A DNA stretch of 39,613 bases from an uncultured Ruminococcus sp. (GTDB lineage Bacteria; Bacillota; Clostridia; Oscillospirales; Ruminococcaceae), in contig CALMUA010000091.1 of NCBI GenBank assembly GCA_937872775.1, forward strand, positions 1 through 39,613, in the 5' to 3' direction. The notes beneath the pieces were generated by a model. That model worked only from the letters and a program-made list of their open reading frames with translations, ran no database searches and was not told the DNA's origin. The translations under genes were made by a program, and so were the position numbers. Shown here one piece after another: positions 27,257-34,582 of this stretch (position 1 is its first letter; the number at the start of each line of letters is the position of its first letter).

Positions 27257-27856
27257 TTATTGCTGTAAAATAAGCGAACAAAACTGTCTGGATTCTTCTT
27301 TTAGCATTTCTGCTTCCTCTATTGAATCCTGTTTTATATGCGAAAAGCATCTGAGTAAAGCACAAAGCTGACCTGGATCCTTGTTTCCCAGAATTTTTTT
27401 TATGTACCTGTCTGCAAGCTCCATAAACGTTTTTTCTTCATCGTTTAACACACATACTATATTTTTATTGCTTTCACCTAAAAGAATTTTCATTCTTGAA
27501 TTATAATCAAATATATATTTATCAGTATCATCTGGTTTTTTATGAGTGTATTGGGCTGAACCCAGCCGTACGTCAAACATCAGCATAATTTCCAAAGGTA
27601 TATCTGAAAAATCACTGCATATAAGGAATGTAATAATATCAAGTTCTTTAAGTTTTTCATAAAAATATAGTTTATTTTCATGATCAGGCATATTAAATGA
27701 CTTATCATTACTTATAACAAATACTGCTGCCGCACATCCGTTACTTACAGCCTTTTTTATTTCCTGCATAATTGTCAGAATACCTTTTTTATTATTACAA
27801 ACTTCATAAAACAATTTCTGCAGGTCTAAATATATACAATTATCATGAATATTCAT
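27257..27856 (-). CDS. degenerate crotonase-like protein, cluster gene 5
   Basis: A 199-residue protein that aligns in outline with its crotonase neighbours but has lost their chemistry. Where they have a Gly-rich oxyanion loop before the first glutamate (FGAGLEIAL), it reads SDIPLEIMLMFD, and the second glutamate position reads KKPDD. It is also some 30 residues shorter. It starts at an ATG overlapping the thioesterase stop by four bases, with GAAGGGA upstream, so it is still being translated in the operon and is not a frameshifted pseudogene. A structural partner of an active crotonase is the simplest reading (inference). Family assignment rests on weak similarity plus context. Confidence 0.6.
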   Translation of the reverse strand: MNIHDNCIYLDLQKLFYEVCNNKKGILTIMQEIKKAVSNGCAAAVFVISNDKSFNMPDHENKLYFYEKLKELDIITFLICSDFSDIPLEIMLMFDVRLGSAQYTHKKPDDTDKYIFDYNSRMKILLGESNKNIVCVLNDEEKTFMELADRYIKKILGNKDPGQLCALLRCFSHIKQDSIEEAEMLKEESRQFCSLILQQ

Positions 27857-28251
27857 CCAATGTTCCCTTCAATAAGTTCCTTTACCTTTAAAGGAATGTC
27901 ACAGATAATACGATCCTTTGATACAAATGCAAGCTTGCATTTTGCTTTGGCAAACAATACATCTGTCTGGTCATTATATATTCTGTGAACATTACATACG
28001 ACACCACCCATGCATGTCCATTGTGTATCTATTCTGACCTTATCAAACATATGTATTTCTTTTATGTATCTGATCGATGTTTCAAGAATAACAGGAAACA
28101 TTTCTCCTGAAATAGTGTTTTCCAACAGACCATTATCATGGAAAAAGTTCCATCGTGCACATTCGAGGTAACGGATATATACTGAGTTGTTTACATGACC
28201 AAATGAGTCAATATCCGTTCCCTGTGCAGTTAATATATACACACTATTCAT
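27853..28251 (-). CDS. hot-dog acyl thioesterase (4HBT/YbgC family), cluster gene 4
   Basis: A 132-residue single hot-dog domain. The family signature DSFGHVNNSVYIRYLE, with catalytic Asp15, is near the N-terminus and is followed by the long helix ECARW. Such enzymes hydrolyse acyl-CoA or acyl-ACP thioesters and sometimes cause decarboxylation of beta-keto products. It may release the chain or recycle side products. It overlaps the upstream crotonase stop by eight bases and the downstream gene by four, showing tight coupling. Distinct from the type II thioesterase at 19983-20705, so the pathway carries two unrelated thioesterases as well as an alpha/beta hydrolase. Confidence 0.88.
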   Translation of the reverse strand: MNSVYILTAQGTDIDSFGHVNNSVYIRYLECARWNFFHDNGLLENTISGEMFPVILETSIRYIKEIHMFDKVRIDTQWTCMGGVVCNVHRIYNDQTDVLFAKAKCKLAFVSKDRIICDIPLKVKELIEGNIG

Positions 28252-28960
28252 CTTTGCTCACCATGGAAGACACAGCTTTTATAAAACATTCATCAGCATC
28301 AGGACTGCCTGATGCTGCCTTTACGATGCTGTTTATCTGTAAAAGTGACCTCTCATCAATCAATGACTTTGCAAATTCTATAGCTGATTTCATACAGTCA
28401 CTGTCTGAGATAAAATCAATAATTCCTGCCTTTAAGGCAGATTCAGCTGATAACATTTCACCTGTCAATGATAATCTGATTGCATTACTTTTACCAATAA
28501 GTTTTGACAAACGCTCTACGCCGTTCATACCCGGAATAATTCCTCTTGAAGCTTCAGGCAAAGCAAAAAAAGCATTTGGTGCACTTATTCTGAACTGACA
28601 GCTTAATGCTATTTCAAGGCCTGCCCCGAAACATGCACCATTGATTGCTGATATCGTAATTATTGAAAGTCTCTCAATATAATTAAGAAGTTTTCTGCCT
28701 TTTTCAATTGCTGCTGCAAGAGTTTCTGTATTTTCCTTTTCAGTTACTATTTTATTAAAATCTGCTCCATCAGAAAAATGCTTACCATTTCCTGTGATAA
28801 TAAGTGCCTTTAATTTATTTTCATTTACCCATCTGTCTATAACAGATAGTTCTGCAAATTCAGGCAAAACAATATGGTTTTTCCTGTCACTGCATATCTG
28901 AACTACCCCTATATTGTCCTGAATATACAGCTGTGAAATTCCTGAATGTATATCACTCAT
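28244..28960 (-). CDS. enoyl-CoA hydratase/isomerase (crotonase), cluster gene 3
   Basis: A 238-residue crotonase. Intact features: GNGKHFSDGADF, oxyanion segment CFGAGLEIAL with the first Glu, and ALPEASRGIIPG with the second Glu, then the LTGEMLSA helix. It should hydrate or dehydrate an enoyl thioester; in trans-AT polyketide systems related enzymes (PksH/PksI type) also handle beta-branching, but no HMG synthase is present here, so simple dehydration or isomerisation is more likely (inference). GAGG lies seven bases before the ATG and only two bases separate it from the ACP stop. Confidence 0.9.
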   Translation of the reverse strand: MSDIHSGISQLYIQDNIGVVQICSDRKNHIVLPEFAELSVIDRWVNENKLKALIITGNGKHFSDGADFNKIVTEKENTETLAAAIEKGRKLLNYIERLSIITISAINGACFGAGLEIALSCQFRISAPNAFFALPEASRGIIPGMNGVERLSKLIGKSNAIRLSLTGEMLSAESALKAGIIDFISDSDCMKSAIEFAKSLIDERSLLQINSIVKAASGSPDADECFIKAVSSMVSKDE

Positions 28961-28962
28961 AT

Positions 28963-29268
28963 TTATGCCTCATTAATAATATCATCCTCATACTGATATA
29001 TCATATAAAATAAATTTACTATTTCTTCAAGTGTTTCAGCAGGTTTTTTCAAAAGAAATTTTCCAACAGTCTGAAGTTTTAAATCTAAATCGTATTTTTT
29101 CTTAACTGTTTCAATGAGTTCTATTACCATTAAGGAATCTCCATCCAACTCATCTATAACATTTGTCTGAGGATTTAATCCATTTATATCTGTTTCACAT
29201 TCATCAGCAAAAAATTCATAAATCATTTTTTTCAATTCTGTTTTTATTTCCTCTGTAATTTCTTTCAT
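28963..29268 (-). CDS. acyl carrier protein 1, cluster gene 2
   Basis: A 101-residue carrier protein. Ser45 in DGDSLMV is the phosphopantetheine site; the surrounding DELDGDSL is typical of ACPs. The C-terminal extension beyond helix 4 is acidic. The start is the ATG at 29268 with GGAGG eight bases upstream; the frame also runs to a TTG at 29283, but that codon overlaps the ribosome site. Its place directly after the acyltransferase suggests it is the extender carrier for the ketosynthase (inference). Confidence 0.92.
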   Translation of the reverse strand: MKEITEEIKTELKKMIYEFFADECETDINGLNPQTNVIDELDGDSLMVIELIETVKKKYDLDLKLQTVGKFLLKKPAETLEEIVNLFYMIYQYEDDIINEA

Positions 29269-29285
29269 AACAACTTCCTCCAATT

Positions 29286-30227
29286 TTATACATTTAATGA
29301 TTTGTATAGTGTTTTAATAGTGTAAAATGATGAATCAGGGTTTGTCAGAACCGTTGATTTTTTCATTGAACCATTTGTGCTCATATCCCAGAATTCATTT
29401 ACACCTATTTTTTCGAGATACTCAATCGTTGTTTTCCATTTCATGCTACTGAGAAAATTACGTCGCTGTTCATTATATATTTCATTGCCTGTAATTAAGA
29501 TCTTCTGATCGTAAATCGAAACGACCGGTATCTTAGAATCATTAAAGTGAATGTTTTCAATGTTATTATAATAATACGACGCACAATCAATAAGCATGTT
29601 ACTGTGAAATGCACATGGAACATCTAACATCCTTGTTTTTAATGCACCCTGACTCTGAGCCTTTCCCAATACTTTTTGAACTTCATTGCATACTCCGGTT
29701 ATAACAATGCAGTATTCTGAGTTTTCACTTGCAATCATAACATGTTTGCATGATGAATATAAATTAATTATTTCCTTAACGGTCTGCATGTCCAGACCCA
29801 CTATTACTCCCATATCATAAGTTAATCTGCCTTTTTGTGATTCGATAATACTTCTGATAACTCCAGATAAAATATGTACAGTATCTTCCAGGTGTATTGA
29901 ACCTGAACAATAAATAGCATTGTTCAGACCGAGACTATATCCAATAATGTAATCAGGCACAATGTCATTCTGAATGCATGTATGAAATACAGTACAATCA
30001 CTCAGACCTGTCAGTATCCATTCAGCAAATATCTTGTCAGTTCCCTCAAAACAAGACATGTCATACAGATACTTTGTAAGGTTAATTCCGGAAAAATCTG
30101 ATACTGCTTCACATAACTCATGAAAATAATTTATCTGTGCAGAATCAAAAACTGAAATTGTTTTTTCAATATTGCTTCCCACTCCCTGAAATACAAATGC
30201 CTTCTTTTGGCAATCGGTTTGACCCAT
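29286..30227 (-). CDS. FabD-like acyltransferase or acyl hydrolase, cluster gene 1
   Basis: A 313-residue protein of the malonyl-CoA:ACP transacylase fold. Catalytic Ser98 sits in GYSLG and the catalytic His in CAFHS. Two positions normally fixed in malonyl transferases differ: the oxyanion glutamine of the GQGSQ motif is Val16 (QGVGSN), and by alignment the arginine that holds the malonyl carboxylate is Val123 in LSGVIRS. It may therefore use another acyl group or act as a proofreading hydrolase, as PksD-type enzymes do, with the housekeeping FabD supplying malonyl-ACP. First gene of the operon; GGAGG is 13 bases before the ATG, a long spacing. Confidence 0.85.
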   Translation of the reverse strand: MGQTDCQKKAFVFQGVGSNIEKTISVFDSAQINYFHELCEAVSDFSGINLTKYLYDMSCFEGTDKIFAEWILTGLSDCTVFHTCIQNDIVPDYIIGYSLGLNNAIYCSGSIHLEDTVHILSGVIRSIIESQKGRLTYDMGVIVGLDMQTVKEIINLYSSCKHVMIASENSEYCIVITGVCNEVQKVLGKAQSQGALKTRMLDVPCAFHSNMLIDCASYYYNNIENIHFNDSKIPVVSIYDQKILITGNEIYNEQRRNFLSSMKWKTTIEYLEKIGVNEFWDMSTNGSMKKSTVLTNPDSSFYTIKTLYKSLNV

Positions 30228-30324
30228 ATTACTATTTAATATTCCTCCATATTTATCATTTTTTACTGTAGTGATTTATGCAAACATTTATTGTATTAAT
30301 AAATAGGCATAATCTACAAATATT

Positions 30325-30353
30325 ATTATATCAAAAATACATGATAATTTCAA
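30325..30353 (-). promoter_or_regulatory. promoter of the biosynthetic operon
   Basis: Minus-strand TTGAAA (30348-30353) and a perfect TATAAT (30325-30330) with 17-base spacing. The transcript would start near 30318, giving a 90-base leader in which I see no riboswitch. The rest of the 370-base gap is AT-rich and, apart from the inverted repeat at 30493-30543, holds nothing I can name. Confidence 0.7.
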
Positions 30354-30492
30354 TGATTTTTTTATTTTTTGTTTCCAATCTGTGTTTTTTACATTTTTTA
30401 AAGTAATTTACCATCATTTACACAAAATTTCAATAAAAGCTCTGTAAAATTATAATGAATTATATCTTATCTTACATTTATGTATAATTATA

Positions 30493-30543
30493 GGGAAAAG
30501 TAAAATACCACCATCTTAAAGATGGTGGTATTTTACTTTTCCC
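30493..30543. terminator. 25-bp perfect inverted repeat, terminator of pfp
   Basis: Two arms of 25 bases match perfectly around a single central A. The inner arms (TACCACCATCTT with its complement) followed by TTTTACTTTT make a strong intrinsic terminator in either direction. It lies 55 bases past the phosphofructokinase stop and also insulates the promoter of the biosynthetic operon. The full arm length is greater than a terminator needs. Confidence 0.8.
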
Positions 30544-30598
30544 ACTGAACTCAGATAGGTAATCTGCCCCTCCAGAAATCCATGGTATATTGCCTAAT

Positions 30599-31816
30599 TT
30601 ATATTTCTATATGAACAGGAAGACCATTCTGGGTCGGTATCTGAACTTCACCTTGAATTAATGGCAGTATATATTCAACAGCTTTATCACAGATATTGTT
30701 TTTCTCTTCATTTATCCACTCCTGAGGAAATAATTTTTCTTTGTTTGCGATTGAATTTATATCTGATGAATCAATTTCTATTTTATATGGTTGTGTGGAA
30801 ATTCGTTTAAATATCATCATTTTTCCTGTCACACCTTTAAATGAAGCCTTTACAGCTTCCTGTCCGATAAGCTCTGCTTCATCCAGATCTGTTTTTGAAG
30901 ACAGATGTGACGAACATCTCTGCATAACATTTAATTCAATTGAGCGTACTTTGCATCCTATTTTTGCTCTGACAACGCTTTCAAGAAATTTTCCGAGACC
31001 AGAAAGATATTTATGTCCGAATACATCAACCATCTCAGAAAGATGACCACTCGCTGCATATTGGCCATCTTCAGTTTTTAATCCCTCACTTACCGCAACT
31101 ACAACTGAATTATATGAATTATGAAGACGGTTTATATCATCAACAAACTTTTCAACAGAAAACGGAGTTTCAGGTAAATAAATCAGCTGAGGAGATGGTT
31201 GTCCGTTTGCACGTGGAAGTGCTGATGATGCAGTAAGCCATCCGGCATCTCTTCCCATAATCTCAATAACAGTGACTGATTTTACATTATATACAGAGCT
31301 GTCACGCATTATTTCTGAAACTGTAGTCGCAATATATTTTGCTGCTGAGCCATATCCTGGGGCATGATCTGTTATTGCTACATCATTATCAATAGTTTTT
31401 GGAATTCCTACTATTTTTATATCACTGTTTATTTCTTTTGCATACTCTGAAAGCTTTTTCACAGTATCCATTGAATCATTACCGCCTATATAGAAAAAAG
31501 CTCCTATATTATTTTTGTCAAAGGCCTTAAAAATAGCCTCATATGTCGTTTTATCGTCAATATGAGACTTTAGTTTTATTCTGCATGAACCAAGAACTGT
31601 AGCAGGTGTACATTTTAACAATTCCAGCTCCTGTTCATTATTTATTTTATCTGACAAATCTACCAATCTGTTATTCTGTATACCGTCAATACCATTTAAT
31701 GAACCGAATATCTTATTTATACGCTTATCGGCAAGTGACTCTTTTATTACACCTGCAAGTGATGCATTAATGGCACATGTTGGACCGCCAGACTGTGCAA
31801 CAGCAATATTAATCAT
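30599..31816 (-). CDS. pfp: pyrophosphate-dependent 6-phosphofructokinase
   Basis: Converts fructose 6-phosphate to the 1,6-bisphosphate, using PPi rather than ATP. The 405-residue protein has QSGGPTCAIN at the start, GGNDS where ATP enzymes have GGDG, and PKTIDND where ATP enzymes have PGTIDND; the Asp and Lys at these positions mark PPi specificity. MGRDAGW follows and is typical of the family. The start is the ATG at 31816, ten bases after GGGAGG; the frame extends six codons upstream without a site. Single gene with its own promoter, an operator-like palindrome and a strong terminator. A reversible PPi enzyme suits an anaerobe on plant sugars. Confidence 0.92.
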   Translation of the reverse strand: MINIAVAQSGGPTCAINASLAGVIKESLADKRINKIFGSLNGIDGIQNNRLVDLSDKINNEQELELLKCTPATVLGSCRIKLKSHIDDKTTYEAIFKAFDKNNIGAFFYIGGNDSMDTVKKLSEYAKEINSDIKIVGIPKTIDNDVAITDHAPGYGSAAKYIATTVSEIMRDSSVYNVKSVTVIEIMGRDAGWLTASSALPRANGQPSPQLIYLPETPFSVEKFVDDINRLHNSYNSVVVAVSEGLKTEDGQYAASGHLSEMVDVFGHKYLSGLGKFLESVVRAKIGCKVRSIELNVMQRCSSHLSSKTDLDEAELIGQEAVKASFKGVTGKMMIFKRISTQPYKIEIDSSDINSIANKEKLFPQEWINEEKNNICDKAVEYILPLIQGEVQIPTQNGLPVHIEI

Positions 31817-31853
31817 TAAATAAAATCCTCCCAAAATAAATTCAATACAGCAA

Positions 31854-31883
31854 ATTATAACACGAAAGTGTTACATTAGTCAA
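31854..31883 (-). promoter_or_regulatory. pfp promoter with embedded palindrome
   Basis: Minus-strand TTGACT (31878-31883) and TATAAT (31854-31859), 18-base spacer. A perfect inverted repeat TAACAC-gaaa-GTGTTA (31858-31873) fills the spacer and touches the -10 box, the usual location of a repressor operator. The regulator is not in the window. Confidence 0.6.
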
Positions 31884-31929
31884 GTAAAACAACATTTTTT
31901 GACTTGACAAAAAAAATATTTCAAATGTA

Positions 31930-31957
31930 TTGACAAACAAATCTGTTGTGGTATAAT
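31930..31957 (+). promoter_or_regulatory. promoter of the T-box operon
   Basis: Perfect consensus TTGACA (31930-31935) and TATAAT (31952-31957), 16-base spacer, 27 bases upstream of the T-box. Confidence 0.85.
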
Positions 31958-31984
31958 AGGCATAGAAACAAAATTTAATATTTA

Positions 31985-32250
31985 ATGGCTAAGACGAAGA
32001 CGGTCGGATAAAAATATATTCAGAGAGTTGATGGTTGGTGAAAATCAATGGTATTGTTATTCATATGGCCCATCACTTCTGAGCTGGAGATTCAAACGTA
32101 ATACTGTCACAAGTAGATGTCTCCCGTAAATGCAGCGTAAATGCATAGGACTTGTTAGAGTCTGTGAGTGGCGTTTTTTAAACGCAATTTGAGTGGTACC
32201 GCGGGTAACTTATCCGTCTCAAGTAAAGTATTTTACTTGGGACGTTTTTT
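31985..32250 (+). promoter_or_regulatory. T-box leader, probable tRNA-Ile specificity
   Basis: A complete T-box attenuator. The AGAGAG of Stem I is at 32022-32027 and the antiterminator core TGGTACCGCG at 32194-32203. The terminator stem is CGTCTCAAGTAAA (32215-32227) paired with 32232-32244, then six T. In Stem I, GAAG (31996-31999) pairs with CTTC (32076-32079) and GGTC (32002-32005) with GGCC (32067-32070). The 3' side of the specifier loop is then CATCA, and the codon directly before the conserved purine is ATC at 32072-32074, isoleucine. The UGGU bulge would pair with a tRNA ending in A-CCA, which agrees with tRNA-Ile. Uncharged tRNA-Ile should switch the downstream operon on. Confidence 0.93.
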
Positions 32251-32323
32251 ATTATCCGGACAAAATCTGATACCTGATTATTAAATGAAGTAAACAAAGA
32301 GATTTGCATTAAGGAGAGTTTTT

Positions 32324-34579
32324 ATGGAAAACAAGTTAAAAGAGTTAGCTGCCAGAATCAAGGAACTCAGAGAAATTTCAGGTTTGACAGAACAGCAGAT
32401 GGCTCAAAAAACAGGTATATCCGTTGAACAATATACAGAGCTTGAAAAAGGCGAAAATGATTTCGGATTTACATTCATATATAAATGTTCACAAATTTTC
32501 AATGTAGATATGAAGGATATTCTTGAAGGTGAAAGCCCTAGCCTTTCTTCATTTACTATAACGAGAAAGGGTGAAGGTCTTCCTATTGCAAGAAGAACTG
32601 GATTTGTTTACAATAATCTTGCACCATCATTTAAGCACAGACTTGCTGAACCTTTCTGGGTAAAAATCCCTTATGTTGATGATAAAGAAATGGTATTCAG
32701 TACTCATAAAGGCCAGGAAATTGACATAGTAATTAAAGGAACGCTCAAGATTCAGATAAACGACAATATTGAAATTCTTAATGAAGGAGATACAATATAT
32801 TATAACAGTTCTTCCCCACATGCTCTGAAAGCACTTAACGGAATTGACTGTGAAGTTTATGCAATTGTATTAAAGCCTGAAGATGATGAAGCTTCATTTG
32901 GTACACAGTCTGTAAATGTTAAATCTGCAAAACATAAATTACAGGAAAACGTTGCAGACAGGTTCATTAAAACAACCGTTGATGAAAACGGCTTACTTAA
33001 AGATATCCGATTTATTGATGAGGATAAATTTAATTTTGCTTTTGATATAGTAGATAAACTTGCAGAAAAATGTCCTGATAAAACAGCAATGCTGCATATT
33101 TCTCAAGACAAAACCGAAAGAAGATTTTCATTCCGCGATATCAGCAGGTACTCATCAAAAACTGCTAATTACTTTATGTCACTCGGAATAAAAAAAGGCG
33201 ATAAGGTCATGCTTGTATTAAAGCGTCATTATCAGTTCTGGTTCTCAATTCTTGCTCTTCATAAAATCGGTGCTATTGTAATCCCTGCTACAAATCTTCT
33301 TGTAAAACATGACTTTGAATACAGATTCAAAGCTGCCGAAGTAAAAGCTATTGTATGTACCGGTGACGGAGATATTGCGCATCAGGTTGAACTCGGTTCT
33401 GAAGATTATCCAGGCCTTGAAACAAAAATTATAGTAGGAAACACACGTGAGGGATGGCATGATTTCAACACTGAGGTTGAAACATTCAGTGACAAGTTTG
33501 AACGCACACCGGACTCTGCATGCGGAAATGACGACATGCTCATGTTTTTTACATCAGGCACTACAGGCTATCCTAAAATCGCACTGCATTCTCATAAATA
33601 CCCTCTCGGACATTATATTACAGCAAAGTACTGGCATAATGTTAATCCTCATGGACTTCACTTTACTATCTCTGATACAGGCTGGGGCAAAGCACTGTGG
33701 GGCAAACTGTATGGTCAGTGGCTGTGTGAAGCAGGAATATTCACATATGACTTTGATAAATTTGATGCTAATGATATTCTTCCTATGTTTGCAAAGTATA
33801 ACATCACTACATTCTGTGCACCTCCAACAATGTACAGATTCTTTATAAAAGAAGATTTATCAAAATTTGATCTTTCCTGTATTGAGCATGCAACTGTAGC
33901 CGGAGAAGCTCTTAATCCTGAAGTTTACCAGCAATTTTTAAAAGCAACAGGCCTCGAGCTTATGGAAGGTTTCGGACAGACTGAAACAACTCTTGCTATA
34001 TGCAATCTTGTAGGTTCAAAGCCAAAGATAGGCTCTATGGGAAAACCAAGCCCACTTTATAAAATTGAAATACTTAATCCTGATGGATCAATTGCCAAAG
34101 ACGGTGACACAGGAGAAATTGCAATAAAATCTGATGAAGGAATCCCATGCGGATTATTCAAGGGTTATTATAATAATGAAGAAAAAACAAAAGAAGTATG
34201 GCATGACGGATATTACCATACATGTGATACTGCATGGAAAGATGAAGACGGTTATCTTTGGTACGTAGGACGTATTGATGATGTAATAAAATCATCAGGA
34301 TACAGGATAGGACCTTTTGAGATCGAAAGCGTTATCATGGAACTTCCTTATGTTCTCGAATGTGCTGTAACAGCTGCACCTGATCCTATCAGAGGTCAGG
34401 TAGTTAAAGCAACTATTGTCCTTGTAAACGGAAAAGAAGGCACAGATGAACTAAAAAAAGAAATCCAGACATATGTAAAGAAAAATACCGCACCTTACAA
34501 ATATCCTAGAATAGTTGAATTTCGTAAGGAACTTCCTAAAACAATAAGCGGAAAAATTAAGAGAGTTGATCTGAGATAA
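32324..34579 (+). CDS. XRE-cupin-acyl-CoA ligase fusion protein
   Basis: A 751-residue three-part protein. Residues 5-65 form an XRE-type helix-turn-helix (LREISGLTEQQMAQKTGIS), about 95-190 a cupin barrel (the ISSSPHAL-type end reads SSSPHAL), and 225-751 an AMP-dependent acyl ligase with TSGTTGYPK, GFGQTE, a DTAWKDEDGY segment and the final lysine in KTISGKIKR. The HTH-cupin part usually senses a small ligand, so the ligase may bind DNA or be allosterically controlled. Similar ligases activate aliphatic or aryl acids. AAGGAGAG precedes the ATG. First gene after the isoleucine T-box, which suggests an acid linked to isoleucine such as 2-methylbutyrate (inference). Confidence 0.88.
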   Translation: MENKLKELAARIKELREISGLTEQQMAQKTGISVEQYTELEKGENDFGFTFIYKCSQIFNVDMKDILEGESPSLSSFTITRKGEGLPIARRTGFVYNNLAPSFKHRLAEPFWVKIPYVDDKEMVFSTHKGQEIDIVIKGTLKIQINDNIEILNEGDTIYYNSSSPHALKALNGIDCEVYAIVLKPEDDEASFGTQSVNVKSAKHKLQENVADRFIKTTVDENGLLKDIRFIDEDKFNFAFDIVDKLAEKCPDKTAMLHISQDKTERRFSFRDISRYSSKTANYFMSLGIKKGDKVMLVLKRHYQFWFSILALHKIGAIVIPATNLLVKHDFEYRFKAAEVKAIVCTGDGDIAHQVELGSEDYPGLETKIIVGNTREGWHDFNTEVETFSDKFERTPDSACGNDDMLMFFTSGTTGYPKIALHSHKYPLGHYITAKYWHNVNPHGLHFTISDTGWGKALWGKLYGQWLCEAGIFTYDFDKFDANDILPMFAKYNITTFCAPPTMYRFFIKEDLSKFDLSCIEHATVAGEALNPEVYQQFLKATGLELMEGFGQTETTLAICNLVGSKPKIGSMGKPSPLYKIEILNPDGSIAKDGDTGEIAIKSDEGIPCGLFKGYYNNEEKTKEVWHDGYYHTCDTAWKDEDGYLWYVGRIDDVIKSSGYRIGPFEIESVIMELPYVLECAVTAAPDPIRGQVVKATIVLVNGKEGTDELKKEIQTYVKKNTAPYKYPRIVEFRKELPKTISGKIKRVDLR

Positions 34580-34582
34580 AAT

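Noticed and set aside
26547..28960. HMG-synthase-type beta-branching cassette (several crotonases plus ACP and KS)
   Set aside because: No HMG-CoA synthase homologue and no decarboxylating KS with a Cys-to-Ser change; the only KS keeps its active-site cysteine.
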